From: Bacteroidota bacterium
Lineage (GTDB): Bacteria; Bacteroidota; Bacteroidia; Cytophagales; Spirosomataceae
DNA length: 64,000 nt
Assembly (NCBI GenBank): GCA_020161355.1
Contig: JAIUOF010000001.1
Location: 372,001-436,000, forward strand
Reading direction: 5' to 3'
In this document: positions 25,572 through 34,877 of the stretch, piece by piece
Layout: each line of letters opens with the position of its first letter
How positions within the stretch are numbered: position 1 is the stretch's first letter
The notes under the pieces: generated by a model
Database searches by the model: none
What the model was told of the DNA's origin: nothing
Seen by the model: only the letters and a program-made list of their open reading frames with translations
Program-made: the position numbers and the translations under genes

Positions 25572-26345
25572 TCCATCAAAAACTTCCCGAAAATGAGTTT
25601 TTATTTTATGCTGAAAAACCAGACCCAGGGTATATAGGAATGAGATTAAGGTGATTATAAATGCTAACTTGTCGGGATAAGTTGAAAAATTTAAAAATAA
25701 TATTCCAAACAGAATAATATTGAAGGCTCCCAAATAATTAATCCATTTACGAATGCGATTCAAATCGAAAATCGTAGTAAAGTTGTTTTCTTTTTCGTGA
25801 TTTAAAGTTTCAAAAAATGAAAAAGCGAAGATATTTTGATAGATAAGTAAAAGATACATAAATGTTAAAATCCAGGAACTCAGATTGATACTACTGCTAA
25901 GAATTAAACCCGGACCAGTAATTGCGGTTAGAAAAATAAGGGGCATCAGAAATTCTTTGTAACTGCGTACCTTTTTGAATTTGTTGAGAACAAACAAGTA
26001 ACCTACAATAATCAACCCCAGAAAAAAACCAAAAATCAGGATTTCAGCTTTTTGAAAAAAGCATAACACCACATCTATTATTATAAGACCTATCAGCAGA
26101 AGTGAAAAGTTGTATTGGTTATTTTCAAAATATGCGTGCCTTGGACTCGTACTTTCATTGTAAATATTATCCAGAAGCCTGTCCACGATATATATGATCC
26201 ACGTTGAAATGAAGACCTGGAGGAGTGTTGGCCAATGCGTGATAGCTGTGCCAGAGGGTAAATTGAAAAAAGCCAACATGTGGATTCCAGAAATGAAGGC
26301 CACATGCAGGCTTGAGTATTTTAAAAAATTAGTAATTACTTTCAT
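25536..26345 (-). CDS. UbiA-like polytopic membrane protein
   Basis: 269 aa with about eight hydrophobic segments. IYIVDRLLDN (about 52-61) resembles the first Asp-rich motif of UbiA prenyltransferases, and SPRHAYFENNQ follows as in a UbiA-like subfamily with DRLLD...RH. The second Asp motif is not clear, so prenyltransferase activity is uncertain. A TACTTTTG -7 box lies 28-35 bp upstream of the ATG. The neighbouring hydrolase gene upstream runs the same way. Function not assigned. Confidence 0.6.
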   Translation of the reverse strand: MKVITNFLKYSSLHVAFISGIHMLAFFNLPSGTAITHWPTLLQVFISTWIIYIVDRLLDNIYNESTSPRHAYFENNQYNFSLLLIGLIIIDVVLCFFQKAEILIFGFFLGLIIVGYLFVLNKFKKVRSYKEFLMPLIFLTAITGPGLILSSSINLSSWILTFMYLLLIYQNIFAFSFFETLNHEKENNFTTIFDLNRIRKWINYLGAFNIILFGILFLNFSTYPDKLAFIITLISFLYTLGLVFQHKIKTHFREVFDGLLFLFILVFFI

Positions 26346-26372
26346 AAAATCTGTTTTTTACCCAAACAGACA

Positions 26373-26380
26373 CAAAAGTA
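26373..26380 (-). promoter_or_regulatory. -7 box before UbiA-like gene
   Basis: TACTTTTG on the minus strand, 27 bp upstream of the ATG at 26345, just downstream of the hydrolase stop codon (26385). It implies an internal promoter. Confidence 0.45.
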
Positions 26381-26384
26381 AGTT

Positions 26385-27182
26385 TTAGGCTTCAATAAAA
26401 GCTTCAATTAAAAAACTATATTGTTCGGGATTTTCTAAAACCCCGGTATGGCCGGCTTTAGGAATAACCTTTAAAATAGAATTCTCTATATTTTGATGTA
26501 AAAATTCAGACTTTTCAACCGGAGCCGGCACGTCTTCTTCCCCCACCAAAATAAGGGTTGGTACTTTAATGTTTTTTAATTCCTCATCAAACGAATCTCT
26601 TTGGATAACCCCTTCAGTAGCCATGGTTATGGTTGCACGGTTGTTTTCTTTAAGTTTTCTCAGATAAACTTCATATTCGGCTTTGCGATTGTCATCTTCT
26701 AGAAAAGTTTTACCAAACATAATATTCATAATTTGCTTTTCTACGGGCCAATATCCTACTGTTCTGACCAGTGTGTTTAACATTTTATATCTGGCGACAT
26801 TTTCAGAAGGCTCTGCTTCAGAGGAAGATTCCATCAATATAACCTTCTTAATCCATTCCGGACTTCGTGCAGCCAATCGCATTCCAATATACCCACCCAT
26901 TGATAAACCTGCAAAATGCACAGGCTTATCAGAAAGGATTTTAATGAGTTCCAGGCTATCCTGATACAGGCTCTCCATGTCATATTTAGAATTCAGGGCT
27001 TTTGATTTTCCCTGTCCCCTGAAATCGTAAGCGATGACTCTGTAGTTTTTTTGTAAATATTCAATCTGATGGTGGAACATCCAGTGGCTCCATAGCAGAC
27101 CGTGAGCAAATACAATGGTTTCACTACCTGAGCCATATTCCTCATAGTAGTACTCTGCATTAGAAAGTGTTAAAAATGGCAT
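26385..27182 (-). CDS. Alpha/beta hydrolase
   Basis: 265 aa, no signal peptide, cytoplasmic. Motifs: FAHGLLWSHWMF (about 25-36), nucleophile elbow AGLSMGGYIG with S94, acid in VGEEDVPAP, final His in PKAGHTGVLENPEQ. A serine hydrolase of the esterase/lactonase type; substrate not predictable. It begins 9 bp after the serine palmitoyltransferase-like gene on the same strand, so it is likely co-transcribed and may act on a lipid or acyl-CoA from that pathway (inference). Confidence 0.85.
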   Translation of the reverse strand: MPFLTLSNAEYYYEEYGSGSETIVFAHGLLWSHWMFHHQIEYLQKNYRVIAYDFRGQGKSKALNSKYDMESLYQDSLELIKILSDKPVHFAGLSMGGYIGMRLAARSPEWIKKVILMESSSEAEPSENVARYKMLNTLVRTVGYWPVEKQIMNIMFGKTFLEDDNRKAEYEVYLRKLKENNRATITMATEGVIQRDSFDEELKNIKVPTLILVGEEDVPAPVEKSEFLHQNIENSILKVIPKAGHTGVLENPEQYSFLIEAFIEA

Positions 27183-27191
27183 AACTTTTTA

Positions 27192-28472
27192 TTAAATATT
27201 TGAATAAATCTCACTTTTCAGCGGGATTTCATAATTGTATTCTCCCTGACTTAATTTTTCTCTGATTTGTTTAAAAGCATTGATAGTGTATTCAACATCT
27301 TCCTCGGTATGCATACAGGTTGGAATTAATCTTAACATCACAACACCCTTAGCAACAACAGGATATATAACTACCGAACAAAAAATATTCAGATTTTCTC
27401 TCAGGTCTATGATCATATTTCCGACCTCATTTTGAGTGAAATTCTGGTTAAAATACACTGGCGTCACGTGTGTGTTGGTGGTTTCCAGATTAAAACCTTC
27501 GGCAATTAAACCGTTTTGGAGCTTTTTAGCAATATACCATAATCTTTCTCTGAACTGCGGGTTTTCTCTGATCAGCTCGAGCCTTTTGATACCCCCCAAA
27601 ACATAACCCATCGGCAAAGCTTTGGCATATATCTGCGACCTTACGTTATATCTGAGGAATTTTACAACTTTTGAACTTGCTCCGACAAACGCACCCATGG
27701 CTGACATTGCTTTGGTAAATGTAGCAAAATAGATATCAACCTGATCCTGAACACCAAAATGCTCCGGCGTACCACGACCTGTTTTGCCCATCACGCCAAA
27801 ACCATGGGCGTCGTCAACAAGAAGTTTAAAATCATAGCGTTCTTTCATGGCCACAATTTCATCCAGTTTTCCTACCTGACCGGTCATTCCAAAAACCCCT
27901 TCGGTGATAACCAGAATACCCCCACCATTTTGGGCAGAAAGTTTGGTTGCCCTTTTGAGATTGAGGTCAAGGCTGGCCATGTCATTATGATTGTATTTAT
28001 AGTAAGCTCCACCTTTGGCTTTATGGAGGCGAATCCCATCAATAAGGCATGCATGGCTATCAGAATCAAATACGATTACGTCGCGATGATCCACCAATGT
28101 CTCTATCACAGACATGATACCCTGGTAGCCAAAGTTCATCAAAAATGCATCTTCATAACCTGAAAAATCGGCCAAATCTGCTTCAAAACGCTCATGATAA
28201 TGGGAATTGGCACTCATCATACGGGACCCCATGGGGTAAGATAAACCAAACTGGCTAACCGCATCAGCGTCAGCAGCTCTTACTTCAGGATGATTTGATA
28301 GTCCCAAATAATTGTTCAGTGACCAGTTGAGGACTTTTTTGCCGTTAAATTGCATGTACGGGCCAATTTCTCCCTCCAGAATAGGGTAGCTAAAATAATG
28401 ATGACCAAAATGTGAAATTGCACCCAATGGACCTAAGCTACGATCAATTTTTTCAAATATGGATACTCCCAT
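27192..28472 (-). CDS. Serine palmitoyltransferase-like alpha-oxoamine synthase
   Basis: 426 aa from ATG at 28472; an ATG at 28520 would add 16 residues of poor fit. PLP enzyme condensing an amino acid with a fatty acyl-CoA: substrate loop NNYLGLSNHP (about 53-62), FDSDSHACLIDGIR (about 135-148), cofactor-binding DAHG (221-224) and PLP lysine K254 in TFTKAMSAMG. Serine gives 3-ketosphinganine for sphingolipids; cysteate gives the precursor of capnine sulfonolipids found in many Cytophagia. Sequence alone does not decide. Compare kbl at the window start, a paralogue. A perfect inverted repeat lies 55-70 bp upstream of the ATG. Confidence 0.85.
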   Translation of the reverse strand: MGVSIFEKIDRSLGPLGAISHFGHHYFSYPILEGEIGPYMQFNGKKVLNWSLNNYLGLSNHPEVRAADADAVSQFGLSYPMGSRMMSANSHYHERFEADLADFSGYEDAFLMNFGYQGIMSVIETLVDHRDVIVFDSDSHACLIDGIRLHKAKGGAYYKYNHNDMASLDLNLKRATKLSAQNGGGILVITEGVFGMTGQVGKLDEIVAMKERYDFKLLVDDAHGFGVMGKTGRGTPEHFGVQDQVDIYFATFTKAMSAMGAFVGASSKVVKFLRYNVRSQIYAKALPMGYVLGGIKRLELIRENPQFRERLWYIAKKLQNGLIAEGFNLETTNTHVTPVYFNQNFTQNEVGNMIIDLRENLNIFCSVVIYPVVAKGVVMLRLIPTCMHTEEDVEYTINAFKQIREKLSQGEYNYEIPLKSEIYSNI

Positions 28473-28526
28473 TTTACTTATTTTTTTATGGTTAAAAAAT
28501 AGAGAGTAGTTACCCGACACTTAGAA

Positions 28527-28542
28527 TTCCGGTTGTCCGGAA
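28527..28542. promoter_or_regulatory. TTCCGG inverted repeat upstream of the palmitoyltransferase-like gene
   Basis: TTCCGG-ttgt-CCGGAA is a perfect palindrome with a 4-bp centre, 55-70 bp upstream of the ATG at 28472. No T run follows on either strand, so an operator is more likely than a terminator. Confidence 0.4.
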
Positions 28543-28587
28543 ACGTTAAGTTTTATCTTTGGAATTGAAAACACATGGCAATATTAT

Positions 28588-29982
28588 TTAAAATTGACCT
28601 ATATCAATCATGGCGATTAACATTTTTTCATAAAAATTGCGGGAAAATAATCCAGCGGTATCATTTAAGCCGGTCAGATAAATTGCAAATGTGAATAACT
28701 CGTTTTTTTGGTTTTTAAAATAACCGGCGAGATTTTTAACTCCACCGATAGAACCACTTTTCGCATGAATCCTTCCACCAGTTTTTTTATTTGGGTCAAA
28801 TCCTCGTACGGTGCCATTTTCTCCAACAATGGGTAAACTTTCAAAAAATACATCAAAATTTTCCGATTTTGTATTCCCTGATAAAAATCGGGTCATTGCT
28901 GATGTGCTAATGGTGTTTGAAGGCGAAAGGCCACTAGCATCATTAATTCGGAACAAATTATAATTGACACTGTCGCGGTTTCCAAAAATAGCTTTATACA
29001 TCTCTGAAAGGCTTTTTATGCCTGTTTTTTGTAAGAGAGCATTCCCAAATCCATCGGCTAAAAAATTCACACTCTTGTAATTGCATTCCCGTATGAGCTC
29101 ACTAATGGGTGGAGAACTTTCAGTAAAAAATGGTTTTCTTTCCTGATTATCATAATTTTTGCCTGCCACTTCAATGCCGTTTTCAATTAAAGTTTTGGTT
29201 AGAATTTCTTCAAAAACCAGATTAGGTTCTGGAATTGAGCCTTTTATCTCAAAATTCCGGCTATTTACAGGTATAGTTCCTATTGCTATTATTTCTTTAG
29301 AATAAGGCAAAGAAATGAAGTTTACCTGATCGCCCGTACCCTGAGCAGCAGCGGTAACTTTATTGATTATCTTCCATTTAGAATATTCCGGAATAATGCT
29401 TCCTATTTTTACAGTGTCTCCTAATTTGGTGTCTGAATCAAAGAAAACCGAGAACATATTTTCATTGTAATTAAAATCAGAAGGGAAAGCTCCATAATAA
29501 TTACCCACATCTCCAATTTGCCAATCCATCGGAATTTCCATTTTATCGGTTTTTTGAGCAATTACCCTGCCTTCAATTCTTGTTATATGGTTATTTTGTA
29601 AGCTCTTGACAATATCATTCAGGGTGTTTTTATTAAATCTTTTCGCACCAAATGCCGGATTAAAATTGCAATCGACCACAATATTTCCATAAAGTACATT
29701 TTCAACAATGTTTCCAGTGAGGTAGGCATCTGATTGAAACCGATACTCCGGACCAAAGTTTTCTAAAACTGCCGCTGTCGAAAGTAACTTAAAAGTTGAT
29801 GCCGGAGCAAGGGATAAATCAGATTGATAGGCAAAAATTTCGTTACTAGTATTAACTTCTCTTACCGAAACCGAAACATTCACATATTTGGCTTCAGGTA
29901 TTTTTTTAAATTCCTCTATAACTTTATTTAAGGATGCAGAATATTGACCAATCTGCAGTAATATCATACAAAATATACCCAT
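28588..29982 (-). CDS. dacB: D-alanyl-D-alanine carboxypeptidase/endopeptidase (PBP4 type)
   Basis: 464 aa. A short N-terminal hydrophobic stretch serves as signal. Penicillin-binding motifs: SxxK as S62-TFK65 in PASTFKLL, SxN as SVN in NYKSVNFLADG (about 308), KTG variant KSG in HAKSGSIGG (about 413). The insert domain between the first and second motifs is characteristic of PBP4. It trims or cleaves peptidoglycan peptides in the periplasm. The ATG is 20 bp from a TACCTTTG box, in a divergent promoter shared with the beta-CASP gene. Confidence 0.93.
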   Translation of the reverse strand: MGIFCMILLQIGQYSASLNKVIEEFKKIPEAKYVNVSVSVREVNTSNEIFAYQSDLSLAPASTFKLLSTAAVLENFGPEYRFQSDAYLTGNIVENVLYGNIVVDCNFNPAFGAKRFNKNTLNDIVKSLQNNHITRIEGRVIAQKTDKMEIPMDWQIGDVGNYYGAFPSDFNYNENMFSVFFDSDTKLGDTVKIGSIIPEYSKWKIINKVTAAAQGTGDQVNFISLPYSKEIIAIGTIPVNSRNFEIKGSIPEPNLVFEEILTKTLIENGIEVAGKNYDNQERKPFFTESSPPISELIRECNYKSVNFLADGFGNALLQKTGIKSLSEMYKAIFGNRDSVNYNLFRINDASGLSPSNTISTSAMTRFLSGNTKSENFDVFFESLPIVGENGTVRGFDPNKKTGGRIHAKSGSIGGVKNLAGYFKNQKNELFTFAIYLTGLNDTAGLFSRNFYEKMLIAMIDIGQF

Positions 29983-30001
29983 AACCGATTTTTTATTTAA
30001 A

Positions 30002-30027
30002 CAAAGGTAGTATTTTAATTATCTTTG
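30002..30027. promoter_or_regulatory. Back-to-back divergent promoters (dacB and beta-CASP gene)
   Basis: TACCTTTG on the minus strand (30002-30009) and TATCTTTG on the plus strand (30020-30027) are two -7 boxes pointing apart with only 10 bp between them. Their -33 regions would overlap the opposite -7 box, so the two promoters should compete. Confidence 0.55.
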
Positions 30028-30066
30028 CGGTTTCGAAGAGAGGATTATTCAATAGAAAATTGTTCG

Positions 30067-31485
30067 ATGAAGTTATCGTTTTACGGTGCAGCCAGAAGGG
30101 TTACAGGGAGTATGTTTTTGTTGGAGTTAGACGATGATTATCGGATTTTAATTGATTGCGGTTCATCTCTAAATGACACAAAAGAACGAAAAACTGTAAA
30201 AGAATACGGCATTTTTCCTTTTGATGCTTCGATGGTAAATGTAGTTTTTCTTACCCACGCACACATCGACCATTCCGGACAGATTCCCAATTTATATCAG
30301 GCAGGATTTGAAGGGCAGGTGTTGTGTACCAACCCCACCATTGATCTTTCTGAACTATTGCTTTATGATGCTGCAAACTTAAATACCCGTATTGCTAAAG
30401 GAATAGAAAAAAGTCATAAGAAATCTAAAAAATGGAAAAGCATAGAAACCCAGAGTTTGTATTTTGACAAACAGGTGAAAAATGCCATTGGGAATTTTGT
30501 TCCATTGGCCTATAATCAACGCTTTAGATTTAAAGATGATGGCTATGTGACGTTCATTCAGGCTGGCCATTTGTTGGGGGCAGCTCATATTTTAATCGAA
30601 ATAAAAGAGGATGGTCGATGGAAAAGAATAGGGTTTTCGGGTGATTTGGGAAGGAGAAATTTTACCTTGTTACCTGATCCTATGCCAATGCCCGAAGTGG
30701 ACTACCTTATAATGGAAAGTACCTATGGTAGTCGTAATCATAAAGACAGTGGTGAACCTGAGTTGATTTTGAAGGAAATTATTGAAGAAGCATGCGTAGA
30801 AAAAGCCGGAAGATTAATCATTCCCTGTTTTAGTGTAGGCCGAACGCAATGCCTGCTCTATACGCTCAATAAATTGTATGAAAAATATAATATCAAACCG
30901 ATTAAAGTATTTACAGACAGCCCTCTGGCAAAAAGTAGTACCAAGGTATATGAGAAATTCAGGAAATATCTGAATAAAGAGTCCAAAGACTTTTATGAGG
31001 ATACTGAAAGTCTTTTTGATTTTGCCAACCTGGAATATCTCGAAACTACCGCAGAAAGTCAGGCGATATCGACTCATGCTGAGCCTTGCATTATTATTTC
31101 GTCTTCAGGCATGATAAAAGGCGGGAGGATTGAGCATCATATTGAAAAAAATATTGAAAATCCTTATGCCACTATTCTGCTGGTTGGTTTTGCCACTGAA
31201 GATTCAATTGGGGGAAAATTGATGTCTGGCGAATTAAAAAACATTGTGATACGCAATAAAAAACATGAAGTCAATGCAAAAATTAGAAAAATTGATATTT
31301 TTAGTGGTCATGGCGGACTTGATGATTTGATATATTTTGCAAAGAATCAATCCAATGGAAAATTAAAAAAAGTATTCCTAGTACACGGAGATTTGGATGC
31401 TATGATTAATTTTAGGCAAATTTTGCTCGAAGATGGCTTTTCGGATATAGAAATTCCGGAAGAAAATCAAACTTACGAACTTTAA
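30067..31485 (+). CDS. Metallo-beta-lactamase fold beta-CASP ribonuclease-like protein
   Basis: 472 aa from ATG at 30067. The N-terminal metal-binding motif THAHIDHSG has HxHxDH at 64-69; GHLLGAAH, GDLGRRNF and YLIMESTYGS follow, then the beta-CASP block and the C-terminal FSGHGGLDDL. This matches the archaeal CPSF/RNase-like (YSH1-type) group rather than RNase J. Likely an RNA-processing nuclease in the cytoplasm. It is first in a close rightward array with accA 11 bp downstream. An in-frame ATG at 30025 lies inside the promoter region and is rejected. Confidence 0.9.
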   Translation: MKLSFYGAARRVTGSMFLLELDDDYRILIDCGSSLNDTKERKTVKEYGIFPFDASMVNVVFLTHAHIDHSGQIPNLYQAGFEGQVLCTNPTIDLSELLLYDAANLNTRIAKGIEKSHKKSKKWKSIETQSLYFDKQVKNAIGNFVPLAYNQRFRFKDDGYVTFIQAGHLLGAAHILIEIKEDGRWKRIGFSGDLGRRNFTLLPDPMPMPEVDYLIMESTYGSRNHKDSGEPELILKEIIEEACVEKAGRLIIPCFSVGRTQCLLYTLNKLYEKYNIKPIKVFTDSPLAKSSTKVYEKFRKYLNKESKDFYEDTESLFDFANLEYLETTAESQAISTHAEPCIIISSSGMIKGGRIEHHIEKNIENPYATILLVGFATEDSIGGKLMSGELKNIVIRNKKHEVNAKIRKIDIFSGHGGLDDLIYFAKNQSNGKLKKVFLVHGDLDAMINFRQILLEDGFSDIEIPEENQTYEL

Positions 31486-31496
31486 AATTACTATGA

Positions 31497-32450
31497 ATGA
31501 AGACTTTACTCGAATTTGAAAAACCTATAGCCGAACTGGAAGCCAAATTAGAAGACATGAAGAAACTCGCAGAGGAAAACAATGTTGATGTGAGTGCTGC
31601 CGTCAGGAATCTAAACGCTGCAATCGATACCCTTCGTACAGAGACTTTCCAGAACCTTACCCGCTGGCAGAGAGTGCAGCTGTCGAGACATCCCGACCGC
31701 CCCTATACCCAGGATTATATCGAAAGGATATGTTCAGAATTCCATGAGTTACATGGAGACCGTACCGTAAGGGATGATCCGGCCATTATTGGAGGACTTG
31801 CCAATATTAATGGTAAAAGTGTGATGGTGATTGGCCAGCAAAAAGGTAGAAAAACCAAAGAAAGACAATACCGGAATTTTGGAATGCCCAACCCCGAAGG
31901 CTATAGAAAAGCTTTAAGGTTAATGAAAATGGCTGAGAAATTCAATATTCCTATAGTTACACTTATTGATACTCCCGGTGCTTTCCCCGGTCTTGAAGCG
32001 GAAGAAAGAGGACAAGGGGAAGCCATTGCCCGTAATTTAAAGGAAATGATGGTGCTGAAAGTGCCTGTGATTTGCATCATTATTGGTGAAGGAGCTTCAG
32101 GTGGTGCATTAGGAATTGCAATAGGTGACCGGGTTTTAATGCTTGAGAATGCCTGGTATTCCGTTATTTCACCAGAAAACTGTTCAACTATTCTTTGGAG
32201 AACGTGGGAGTTTAAAGAGCAGGCTGCTGAAGCTCTAAAACTTACTGCCACTGATATGAAAGGCAATGGCCTAATTGATGGTATTATTCCTGAACCACTG
32301 GGCGGAGCTCATCAGGATTGGGAAAAAATGGCAGAAATTCTACAAAATACTATTTTGGCAGAAATCGAAAATCTTGAAAAACAAAGTCCTTCAGAAAGAA
32401 TCAATAACAGAATCGAAAAATTCTGTTCTATGGGGGTTGTAATCGAATGA
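31497..32450 (+). CDS. accA: Acetyl-CoA carboxylase carboxyltransferase subunit alpha
   Basis: 317 aa. With AccD it transfers carboxyl from biotin to acetyl-CoA, giving malonyl-CoA for fatty acid synthesis. Recognisable AccA features: [18 protein letters not shown] at the N-terminus, [12 protein letters not shown] (about 62-73), [35 protein letters not shown] and [11 protein letters not shown]. Full length. An ATG at 31493 in another frame closes after eight codons, so ATG 31497 is the start. It sits between a nuclease gene and a HAD hydrolase gene 1 bp downstream. Confidence 0.97.
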   Translation: MKTLLEFEKPIAELEAKLEDMKKLAEENNVDVSAAVRNLNAAIDTLRTETFQNLTRWQRVQLSRHPDRPYTQDYIERICSEFHELHGDRTVRDDPAIIGGLANINGKSVMVIGQQKGRKTKERQYRNFGMPNPEGYRKALRLMKMAEKFNIPIVTLIDTPGAFPGLEAEERGQGEAIARNLKEMMVLKVPVICIIIGEGASGGALGIAIGDRVLMLENAWYSVISPENCSTILWRTWEFKEQAAEALKLTATDMKGNGLIDGIIPEPLGGAHQDWEKMAEILQNTILAEIENLEKQSPSERINNRIEKFCSMGVVIE

Positions 32451-32451
32451 T

Positions 32452-33087
32452 ATGGTTTTAAAAGATGAAATTAAGGCTGTAGTATTTGATTTTGGTAATG
32501 TTATTATCAATATTGACCTTGAAAAAACCTATCAGGCTTTTGCAGATTTGACTTTCAAACCTGTTTCAAAAGTAAAGGCATTATTTTTAGAAAATGAAAT
32601 CTTCAGGAAATATGAGATAGGTTTTTTTGATGAAGAGGAATTCAGGGATGTAGTCAGACAAACATTGGGATACCCGCTCAATGATGATGAAATTGATGAG
32701 GCATGGAATGCTTTACTATTGGACGCACCGGTTAACAGGATAAAATATCTGGAAGAGTTAAGACTAAAAATTCCGGTTTACCTTCTTAGCAACACCAATT
32801 TTACCCACATTAAAGCAAGTAAAAAATATTTCAGAGATAAGCACGGTTTTCCTGAATTTTTTGAGATATTCAATCATGCCTTTTTTTCTTATGAAATAAA
32901 ACTTTACAAACCAGATTACGAAATATATCATCATTTAATAAAAGAATTAAAACTGGAACCTCACCAGATTTTGTTTTTAGATGATAATCAGAGCAATATA
33001 GATGCTGCTCTTGAAGTGGGCATCAATGCCATAAAAATCAATCCTCCAGAGGATTTCATGCCTATACTTGATTTGTTGATAGAATGA
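32452..33087 (+). CDS. HAD superfamily hydrolase (YihX/glucose-1-phosphatase-like)
   Basis: 211 aa. HAD motifs: VVFDFGNVI with nucleophile D13 (the second Asp of DxD is replaced by Gly, as is normal in the FDFGNV subfamily), LLSNTN (motif II), LYKPDYEIY with Lys (motif III) and LFLDDNQSNIDAA (motif IV). Cap domain between about 20 and 95. Cytoplasmic phosphatase of a small phosphorylated metabolite, substrate unknown. It is 1 bp from accA and overlaps the next gene by 4 bp, so translation is coupled through three genes. Confidence 0.9.
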   Translation: MVLKDEIKAVVFDFGNVIINIDLEKTYQAFADLTFKPVSKVKALFLENEIFRKYEIGFFDEEEFRDVVRQTLGYPLNDDEIDEAWNALLLDAPVNRIKYLEELRLKIPVYLLSNTNFTHIKASKKYFRDKHGFPEFFEIFNHAFFSYEIKLYKPDYEIYHHLIKELKLEPHQILFLDDNQSNIDAALEVGINAIKINPPEDFMPILDLLIE

Positions 33088-34223
33088 AAAAACTATTCAG
33101 TGGTCCGCGATTACACCTTTTGTTATTTCTGATAACCATTGTCACGACTACCGTATCGGGTTATGAATGGATCTCGGGAAAGCCGGTATTGGCTTTTTAT
33201 AAGACGATTAACCTCAATGACTTAATGCAAGGTTTCTGGTTTTCAGTACCTTTTCTTGCTTTTTTGACTTTTCATGAATTCGGTCATTATTTTATGGCTC
33301 GCATCAGAAATATTGAAGTTACCTTGCCTTATTATATTCCCGGATGGCTGGGAATTGTAACCTCATTAGGAACTTTCGGGGCGTTTATCAAGATCAAAGA
33401 AGTTATTAAAAATCGGAATGATTATTTTGATATAGGTATTGCAGGCCCCTTGGCAGGCTTTGTGGTTGCTGTAGGGGTGTTGATTTATGGATTTTCAAAT
33501 CTTCCAACTGATGATTTTGTATATGCGATTCATCCAGAGTACAAAAATTTCAATGGAAACTACCGCGATTTATTAAATCTTTCACCCAATAACCCTAACG
33601 CTATTGTTTTCGGGAAAAGTATATTGTATAGCTTTCTGGAAAGAACGTTTGCAGACCCTTTGCGTTTACCTCATGCATTTGAGCTTTCTCATTATCCGGT
33701 TTTATTGGCAGGGTACTTAGGTTTGTTGTTTACCTCATTAAATTTATTGCCCATCGGCCAATTAGATGGCGGACACATTATGTTTTCTTTAATTGGGAAG
33801 AAGGCATTTGACATAGTTTCACCAGTCTTTTTGGTTTTATTAGTTTCCTATTCCGGTCTGGGTCTTTTCAATTTACATGAGTTTGCGTATGCATATTCAG
33901 AACAGCAGTTTGATTTGATATTGAAATTTGTGTTTTTTGTTTATTTCAACTACCTTTCGTTTTCAAGGATTTTTGAAAATAAAGTTAATAACTGGATACT
34001 CGCACTTTCTGTGGTTTTGTTCCAATTGTTAATTACCAAATATTCACCCCAAACCTCTGGTTATTCTGGTTTTCTGGCTTTTGGTTTTTTGATTGGAAGA
34101 GTTTTGGGTGTTTATCATCCAGCCACCAAAGATGCCAAGCCGCTAAATTTCGCCAGACAGATATTAGGTTGGATTGCTATTTTGATTTTTGTATTATGTT
34201 TTTCGCCAAATCCAATTAACTGA
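33084..34223 (+). CDS. Site-2-protease-type M50 membrane metalloprotease
   Basis: 379 aa, about seven to eight hydrophobic segments. Zinc motif HEFGH at 64-68 in TFHEFGHYF, and the second motif LPIGQLDGGH at about residue 220-231 supplying the third ligand Asp. This is the layout of the plant EGY-like/bacterial S2P group without a PDZ domain. It would cleave membrane-bound substrates within the bilayer; the target is unknown. The start overlaps the HAD gene by ATGA. Confidence 0.9.
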   Translation: MKKLFSGPRLHLLLFLITIVTTTVSGYEWISGKPVLAFYKTINLNDLMQGFWFSVPFLAFLTFHEFGHYFMARIRNIEVTLPYYIPGWLGIVTSLGTFGAFIKIKEVIKNRNDYFDIGIAGPLAGFVVAVGVLIYGFSNLPTDDFVYAIHPEYKNFNGNYRDLLNLSPNNPNAIVFGKSILYSFLERTFADPLRLPHAFELSHYPVLLAGYLGLLFTSLNLLPIGQLDGGHIMFSLIGKKAFDIVSPVFLVLLVSYSGLGLFNLHEFAYAYSEQQFDLILKFVFFVYFNYLSFSRIFENKVNNWILALSVVLFQLLITKYSPQTSGYSGFLAFGFLIGRVLGVYHPATKDAKPLNFARQILGWIAILIFVLCFSPNPIN

Positions 34224-34271
34224 TAATTAAGTACTTTAGTTAGAAAAATAATCAGTTTGGGAATATTTATT

Positions 34272-34835
34272 ATGAATTTCATTTTCAGGTTTTTCTTTAA
34301 AATATTAGGTTGGAAGATTGAGGGCCGAGTTCCAATTGAACTCAAAAAAGGTATTTTTGTAGTTGCTCCTCACAATAGCACCAAGGATTTTTTTGTAGGC
34401 CTGGGATTAAGAGCTGCTATGAAAATGGATATAGGATATCTTGGAAAAGCTGAACTTTTCAAACCTCCATTTGGGTTTATATTCAGATGGTTGGGAGGTA
34501 CCCCAGTTTACAGATCAGAGAAAAACAACTTAGTTGAAAGCTATGTTAATGCTATAAATAGCAAAGAAAAAATGCTTTTTGCCCTTGCACCTGAGGGCAC
34601 CCGAGGCGACGTTCAAAAATTAAAAACCGGATTTTATTATATAGCTGAGGGTGCTAAAATTCCAATTGTGTTGGTTGGATTTGATTTGCCTTTAAAGACC
34701 TGTGTGTTTTCAGAGCCATTTTTTGTGAGTGGAGATTTTGAAAAAGACACAAAAGAAATCATAGTACCATTTTTTGAGAAAATTTCAGGTTTTCATAAAT
34801 CCTGGATTGAAAATTATAAAAACAATAAATTTTAA
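34272..34835 (+). CDS. 1-acylglycerol-3-phosphate acyltransferase family protein
   Basis: 187 aa from ATG at 34272 (another ATG at 34257 adds five residues). Acyltransferase motif I HNSTKD (H34, D39), then KAELFKPPFGFIF and LAPEGTRGD (about 104-112), which are the PlsC blocks. The protein is shorter than PlsC of E. coli (245 aa) and has one N-terminal hydrophobic helix. It probably esterifies a lysophospholipid or related lipid at the inner membrane; the exact acceptor is uncertain. Fifth gene of the rightward array, 48 bp after the protease. Confidence 0.83.
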   Translation: MNFIFRFFFKILGWKIEGRVPIELKKGIFVVAPHNSTKDFFVGLGLRAAMKMDIGYLGKAELFKPPFGFIFRWLGGTPVYRSEKNNLVESYVNAINSKEKMLFALAPEGTRGDVQKLKTGFYYIAEGAKIPIVLVGFDLPLKTCVFSEPFFVSGDFEKDTKEIIVPFFEKISGFHKSWIENYKNNKF

Positions 34836-34877
34836 TTTTATAAAGCCTTATATTTCAGTAGATTGGATATTATTTAT

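Noticed and set aside
28554-28561. TATCTTTG box on the plus strand
   Set aside because: It points into the antisense of dacB; no plus-strand gene follows, so it is probably a chance match.
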